Assembly (NCBI RefSeq): GCF_023715505.1
Contig: NZ_JAMBOH010000031.1
Span: 1-61,798 of the forward strand
Length of the DNA: 61,798 nucleotides
Source of the DNA: Neobacillus cucumis
GTDB lineage: Bacteria > Bacillota > Bacilli > Bacillales_B > DSM-18226
Direction of reading: 5' to 3'
Positions 57,456-61,798 of this stretch are shown piece after piece (position 1 is the stretch's first letter; each line of letters starts with the position of its first letter). The position numbers were made by a program, and so were the translations under genes. The notes under the pieces are model-generated. The model worked only from the letters and a program-made list of their open reading frames with translations, did not search any database and had not been told where the DNA came from.

Positions 57456-60053
57456 GTGCGAAACGTTTCCTTATAAGTGCCAAAGCACGAAATAGGAGGA
57501 TTGCCGAAAGGCAATTACAACTGATTAATCGAAACTCGGAATGAAAGCCGTCATGTTGAGCTGAAACGAGTTATCTGATACTCCTGCATGCACGGAATGG
57601 TAGTAGCCCTAATGTGTATGGAGCTAGGTGAAGTCGGCTGAAATGTACCTAAGTTCTTAAAAAGAATATGGTTCATGATAGGCCGGGATGCTACAAAATA
57701 TCTAGGGTGAGAATGTCCACATGGACTGACGAACTTGCGAATGTACGGGTCTAGAAATTGATACGCTCGAAAGACGTATGCTGTAAATGCAGTGTCAAAC
57801 ACCGAAAAGTACGATTAGTACATAGGAACCTCGGAATATCTAACTAATGAGGATATAGAATTGACAGGCTTAAAGTAAGCACCTAAGGATATATGTAAAG
57901 CTAGATTAATCGGAACGTTGTAAGTAAGAAACATCCACTATTAAAACGACTACTATCGGGATGGTGTCTATAAGATAAATAAATATCGAAATGACTTTAT
58001 TCTTGCGAAAGTAGGGATATAGTACCAATGAAACGCGTAACGAGCGTGGAGGGATGATCCCAAATCTAATTATTTGAAGACAAATCAATTTAATGAAACT
58101 CACAGGGTCGAGTAAGATGATGGGATTTTCCGCAAGGAAAGGAGAAACAATCCATCGGTGAGTACAGCTTTACGACATGCAGAATATTACGGTATGCAAG
58201 ATATATTTGATGACCTTTACGAGCGAAGTAAAAATAATGCTACAAAAGGTCTAAGGTTATATGAACATATCACTTCGAAAGACAATATCTTATTAGCCTT
58301 TCGAAACATCAAGGCGAATACAGGTTCCAAAACAGCAGGAACTGACGGCATCACGATTGATAAATATAAGATTGAAAATGTTGATGAATTTATTGAAGAA
58401 ATTCGAAACGCATTAAAGAATTACAAACCTCAAACGGTACGAAGAGTTGAAATACCTAAACCGAGTGGAAAAAAACGACCGTTAGGTATTCCGACTATGA
58501 GAGATAGATTAATTCAACAGATGTTCAAACAAGTATTAGAGCCTATCTGTGAAGCTAAATTTTATAAACATTCATACGGATTTAGACCAAACAGGTCAAC
58601 CCATCATGTAATGGCTAGATGCCAGTTCTTAGTCAATAATGTGAAGTTACATCATGTAGTAGACATTGATATACAAGGTTTCTTTGACAATGTAAGTCAT
58701 TCAAAATTAATAAAACAAATGTACAGTATAGGTATACAGGACAAAAGAGTATTAACTATTGTCTCGAAAATGCTAAAGGCACCAATAAAAGGCATAGGTG
58801 TTCCAACCAAAGGAACTCCGCAAGGAGGAATCCTATCTCCTCTTTTATCAAACATAGTTTTAAATGATTTAGATTGGTGGATAGCTAACCAATGGGAATG
58901 CTTAAAAACAAAACATAAATTCACATTTAATAATAAGATAAGAGCCATAAAGAATACGAATCTTAAACAAATGTATATCGTCAGATATGCAGACGACTTT
59001 AAGGTTTTCACAAATTCTCATCAATCAGCTATTAGAATATTTCACGCCACCAAAGGATACTTGAAAAATCAATTAAACCTTGATATATCTACCGAGAAAT
59101 CAGCGATTACTAATCTAAGAAAGAGAAAATCCGATTTTCTGGGTTTTTCCCTCAAAGCAGTATCCAAGTGTAATAAATATGTAGCCAATACACACATTAT
59201 GGATAAAAAAAAGAAAAACATACTAGAAAAACTTAGATATTTAATTCGCGTAATTCAAAATAAGCCAACACCAAAAACTGTTTTGGACTATAACGCTTAT
59301 ATTCTCGGAGTTAAAAATTACTTCAAGGTTGCAACTCACATCAATATTGATTTTGGAAAAATAACCTATCGTCTAACGAAAACAATGCATAATCGTCTAA
59401 AATCAATTGGGAAATATGGAATACCTATTAATCCATCAGAAACATACAAGAGACTTCATAAGAATAATTTCAAAACATATAAAATTGCTGGCTTGTATTT
59501 ATTTCCCTTAGGAGATACACAAACAAGCAATGCTATGAACTTCAGTCAGGATATATGTAATTATACAAAAGAAGGAAGGCTTAAACTTCATCAAAACCTC
59601 AGAGCCGACATTGCCATAGAAATAAACAAGATGTTACAAATACCTTACGGTAAAGAGAACTTAGAATTTGCAGATAACAGAATTTCAAGGTACTCTATGC
59701 AACTAGGCAAATGTGCGGTAACAGGGGGATTTTTGACATCTAACAAGCTGCACTGTCACCATAAGCTACCCCGACATATGGGAGGCACAGATGAATTTAG
59801 CAATCTTGTAATCGTGCATGAAGATGTACATAGATTAATCCATGCTACTAATGAAACGACGATTAAACGATATAGGAACATTCTTCAATTAGATGGAAAA
59901 CAATTGAAGAAGCTAAACCAATTTCGTAAAGTTTGTAATTTAATTGCTTTAGTCTAAAAGAATAAGATGGAACGCCTAATGCGGTGAAAGTCGCACGTTG
60001 GGTGTGGAGCAGGGGAAAAGATGGAGATTACATCAAAGTCTTACCTATTGCTA
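57456..60053 (+). ncRNA. Group II intron, complete, with HNH-type intron protein
   Basis: The likely 5' splice site is GTGCG at 57456. The next 650 bases are rich in structure and in phrases typical of domains I-III (for example CGGAATGGTAGTAGCCCTAATG and CCGAAAAGTACGATTAGTAC). The protein gene 58158-59957 occupies domain IV. Domain V is at about 59970-60005 (CCTAATGCGGTGAAAGTCGC with CACGTTGGG), and domain VI runs to about 60053 (ACCTATTGCTAT). The intron sits some 38 bases after a terminator-like hairpin. Exact ends are approximate. Confidence 0.82.
58158..59957 (+). CDS. ltrA: Group II intron reverse transcriptase/maturase/HNH endonuclease
   Basis: A 599-residue multifunctional protein that splices and mobilises its intron. 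The reverse transcriptase starts with NIKANTGSKTAGTDGITIDK, then RRVEIPKPSGKKRPLGIPTM, FYKHSYGFRPNRSTHHVMAR, GTPQGGILSPLLSNIVLNDL and the active site VRYADDFKVF. The maturase X domain follows (about 370-500). The C-terminus is an HNH nuclease with a zinc-type pattern (CAVTGGFLTSNKLHCHHKLP, DEFSNLVIVHEDVHRLIHA), used for second-strand cleavage. The start is GTG; AAAGGAGA lies 13 bases upstream. All catalytic parts look intact. Confidence 0.95.
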   Translation: MSTALRHAEYYGMQDIFDDLYERSKNNATKGLRLYEHITSKDNILLAFRNIKANTGSKTAGTDGITIDKYKIENVDEFIEEIRNALKNYKPQTVRRVEIPKPSGKKRPLGIPTMRDRLIQQMFKQVLEPICEAKFYKHSYGFRPNRSTHHVMARCQFLVNNVKLHHVVDIDIQGFFDNVSHSKLIKQMYSIGIQDKRVLTIVSKMLKAPIKGIGVPTKGTPQGGILSPLLSNIVLNDLDWWIANQWECLKTKHKFTFNNKIRAIKNTNLKQMYIVRYADDFKVFTNSHQSAIRIFHATKGYLKNQLNLDISTEKSAITNLRKRKSDFLGFSLKAVSKCNKYVANTHIMDKKKKNILEKLRYLIRVIQNKPTPKTVLDYNAYILGVKNYFKVATHINIDFGKITYRLTKTMHNRLKSIGKYGIPINPSETYKRLHKNNFKTYKIAGLYLFPLGDTQTSNAMNFSQDICNYTKEGRLKLHQNLRADIAIEINKMLQIPYGKENLEFADNRISRYSMQLGKCAVTGGFLTSNKLHCHHKLPRHMGGTDEFSNLVIVHEDVHRLIHATNETTIKRYRNILQLDGKQLKKLNQFRKVCNLIALV

Positions 60054-60169
60054 TTAAAGTAACTAGGCAGTTTAGTTGAACAAAAGTAAGGTACATAAAT
60101 TAGATTAAATGTTATAATTTGGATGAATTGTATTGAAGGGAATAAATATTTATTCTAAAGGGAGGAAAT

Positions 60170-60874
60170 ATGGAATTAGAAATAATAAAAGCCGATTTAA
60201 AGGATAAATATAAAGAACTAAGAGAAAAGGGATATGATTCTAAAGAATCATATAATAAAATCTTAACCAGTTTAGAACATTGGATTAATGAGCTGTCCCT
60301 TTCATTAATAAAAAAGGAAAATTCTATGACATTAGATGATATAAAAAAACTTACATCTATAGTTTATAAGAATGTTGGTGAATGGGTACAAGCTCCAAAA
60401 GTTATCTATAGCGACACTTTACCCGCGGTGATTTATGATTATCCTAAGGAAAATGGCAATAATCCTTTTAACATTGAATGTAATGATAAATATTTTATTA
60501 GTGCAAATGGCTTTTCTTACTCATATTCACAATATCTTTCGGACTCTATAATTTTTCGAGATAGTGAGATACATAGAAAAATTCCAATAGGATATAAAGT
60601 ATTATGTTGCTATGAGAAAATGGTTTTCATAAAGAATGGACAAATTATAAAGAGCTTTGAGGAAATCCCAGAACAAGTCGAAGGAGACCATTATTCAATA
60701 ATGACAACAACAGAGTATCTTGGTATACGTGGTTATCAAAACTCCCCAGATTTAAGTTTATTGGATAAAACTGATTATTCAAGAATTAAACAGTGGGCTA
60801 TTTGCCTGTCAAAAGAAGATAAAAAAGGTATTTATCTTGTTTGCAAAAATAACGCCAACATTAATTGGCATTAA
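60170..60874 (+). CDS. Hypothetical protein, 234 residues
   Basis: ATG five bases after AAGGGAGGAAAT, an excellent start. The N-terminal 65 residues are helical and charged (MELEIIKADLKDKYKELREK, SLEHWINELSLSLIKKEN). The rest is mixed, with aromatic-rich strands (YFISANGFSYSYSQYLSDSI, GYKVLCCYEKMVFIKNGQII). No signal peptide or membrane span. A/T content is higher than in the metabolic genes, which suggests transfer. No family recognised. Confidence 0.65.
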   Translation: MELEIIKADLKDKYKELREKGYDSKESYNKILTSLEHWINELSLSLIKKENSMTLDDIKKLTSIVYKNVGEWVQAPKVIYSDTLPAVIYDYPKENGNNPFNIECNDKYFISANGFSYSYSQYLSDSIIFRDSEIHRKIPIGYKVLCCYEKMVFIKNGQIIKSFEEIPEQVEGDHYSIMTTTEYLGIRGYQNSPDLSLLDKTDYSRIKQWAICLSKEDKKGIYLVCKNNANINWH

Positions 60875-61164
60875 ACATATTTTTCTTATTCTGCTAAAGG
60901 GTAGCATTTGTTTTAATTGGGGTTGTAGTTGGAGGCTGCAATCCCTATATGTTTTAACTAACTTTAAAAAGGGATTTTTCTTTTTCTTCTTCCCCTATTC
61001 GTGCTACCCATAATAATGCTTAACAGAAAATACTGTAGAAAGAACAATCGAATTTGTTTGAATAAAAATATATTAAAGAGAGAGATAAAAGAAGTTTTGT
61101 AAAAACCTTCCACTTAAAAATGAATTACTTGTAAAATAACTTAATTTAAAGGGGTGATAGGTAA

Positions 61165-61287
61165 TTGGAGACAATGAAAATAAAAAGAATTGCAGTCGAT
61201 TCCATACTTTATACTGACGTTGACGATTGCGAAACAGACAATGAAACAGATGATTGGGATATTCAATTTGAAGGAGGTGAAAGTTAA
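61165..61287 (+). CDS. Small acidic peptide, 40 residues
   Basis: TTG start with AAGGGGTGA eight bases upstream (an ATG at 61174 is also possible). After a short basic part (METMKIKRIAVDSILYTD) the peptide is strongly acidic (VDDCETDNETDDWDIQFEGG). Its end carries GAAGGAGGTG, which can serve as ribosome binding site for the next gene. The two would be translationally linked. Unknown function. Confidence 0.5.
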   Translation: METMKIKRIAVDSILYTDVDDCETDNETDDWDIQFEGGES

Positions 61288-61293
61288 ATATCA

Positions 61294-61494
61294 ATGGCTA
61301 ATGCTATTAAATTTGAAACACACCACAACAAATTTTTAAAATTACAAATCACAAGAAAACACTATCAGTCAAAAAAGCTTGATTTATCAGTACTTGAGGG
61401 TAAATCAAGATACCACAAAAACAGTGCTTGCAAACTTCAAAACTGCTTGAGATCCTTGGAATTTGTGAGTACATGTAAATGTAGGTATCTGTAA
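61294..61494 (+). CDS. Small basic protein, 66 residues
   Basis: ATG with AAGGAGGTGA inside the end of the upstream gene, 13 bases away. The product is basic (KFETHHNKFLKLQITRKHYQ, SKKLDLSVLEGKSRYHKN) and its last third has four Cys (SACKLQNC...STCKCRYL), which might bind metal. Paired with the acidic peptide before it, it might form an acid/base partner pair; this is only an inference. Confidence 0.45.
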   Translation: MANAIKFETHHNKFLKLQITRKHYQSKKLDLSVLEGKSRYHKNSACKLQNCLRSLEFVSTCKCRYL

Positions 61495-61763
61495 GTCTCG
61501 AATAGCAATTTTCGAAACTTTATTTGTGTGTTTTTACTTCCCTGCTATCACAGGTTTTACTCAAATTGAATGGAGTCTAGAGTTTAGTTATTCACTATTA
61601 GTTTTATATTATATAAAAATAACCACTAGTGTTGCGTTAATTAAATTTTAATATTAAAAACACTCTAAATATTCACTAATTTTATTTTGTGCAAAGAAAA
61701 AGTCCTTTATAATGAATAAGTCAGGTGGTAACCCGTCCAAATCCACTAAAAAGGACACATCTC

Positions 61764-61798
61764 ATGGACAAGATTACACGAAAAACCTCATTTGGACA
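61764..61798 (+). mobile_element. Transposase start, probably IS4 family (cut by window end)
   Basis: The last 11 codons read MDKITRKTSFG, which resembles the start of IS4-type transposases of Bacillaceae (MDKxTRKTSFGQWFSP). The upstream stretch 61680-61760 (AAAGTCCTTTATAATG, then AAAAAGGACACATCTC) would be the element's left end, though I could not see the inverted repeat partner. Identity rests on few residues. Confidence 0.5.

Noticed and set aside
57551..58103. Minus-strand frames inside the intron leader
   Set aside because: They lie within structured intron RNA domains I-III, have no ribosome binding site and resemble no protein.

Overview
The window looks like a chromosomal stretch of a low-GC, spore-forming Gram-positive bacterium of the Bacillaceae. 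The grounds are strong GGAGG-type ribosome binding sites with many GTG/TTG (and one ATT) starts, rho-independent terminators after most genes, a GerP-type spore germination protein, a CcpA-type cre site, and Bacillus-like PyrAA/PyrAB, GltA/GltB, RpoA and IF-3 proteins. No rRNA or tRNA was seen. The species cannot be named from the sequence alone.

Layout. 1-211: tail of a group II intron. 327-6598: an aromatic-degradation locus with an MFS carrier, a FadR/GntR regulator behind a promoter carrying a perfect palindrome, a FAH-family hydrolase, an MhpA-like FAD hydroxylase and an extradiol dioxygenase. 7-17 kb: a patchwork of small genes, decayed genes and repeats around a rifampicin phosphotransferase, with a duplicated CPBP protease (one copy dead), a 52-bp tandem repeat, and a DUF3291 gene; signal peptidase I and an extra IF-3 gene follow. 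18.4-22.8 kb: a four-gene molybdenum hydroxylase operon. 22.9-34.3 kb: two parallel phenol-type catabolic clusters, each with its own aromatic-sensing regulator, XylE-like extradiol dioxygenase, meta-cleavage hydrolase and acyl-CoA-dehydrogenase-fold flavin monooxygenase. They share one flavin reductase, and an FMN adenylyltransferase gene follows it. 35.4-37.3 kb: a decayed urea locus (ureA and ureB intact, ureC reduced to 16 codons, urea transporter frameshifted). 37.9-41.2 kb: phage-like DnaD/DnaB genes and a frameshifted nuclease. 41.6-52.7 kb: core metabolism (carAB, gltBD). 53-57.4 kb: a solitary second RNA polymerase alpha subunit, a heme O synthase and several gene fragments. 57.4-60.05 kb: a complete group II intron with an HNH-type reverse transcriptase. 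60.1-61.8 kb: unknown small genes and the first codons of a transposase.

How the genes fit together. In each central cluster the flavin monooxygenase, fed by the shared reductase, would convert a phenol to a catechol; the extradiol enzyme would open the ring, and the serine hydrolase would cut the ring-fission product. The two regulators keep the C-X22-E-X2-C-X7-C zinc site and the Trp 21 residues upstream that belong to the phenol sensors DmpR/MopR. They lack the sigma-54 AAA+ domain and end in a PucR-type helix-turn-helix. I regard this double, sigma-54-independent phenol-sensing catabolic region as the main candidate for an undescribed system. The lower meta pathway (hydratase, aldolase, acetaldehyde dehydrogenase) is not in the window. 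Other notable items are the extra RpoA, the extra IF-3 with an apparent AUU start, and an xdhC tail duplicated on both sides of the first phenol cluster.
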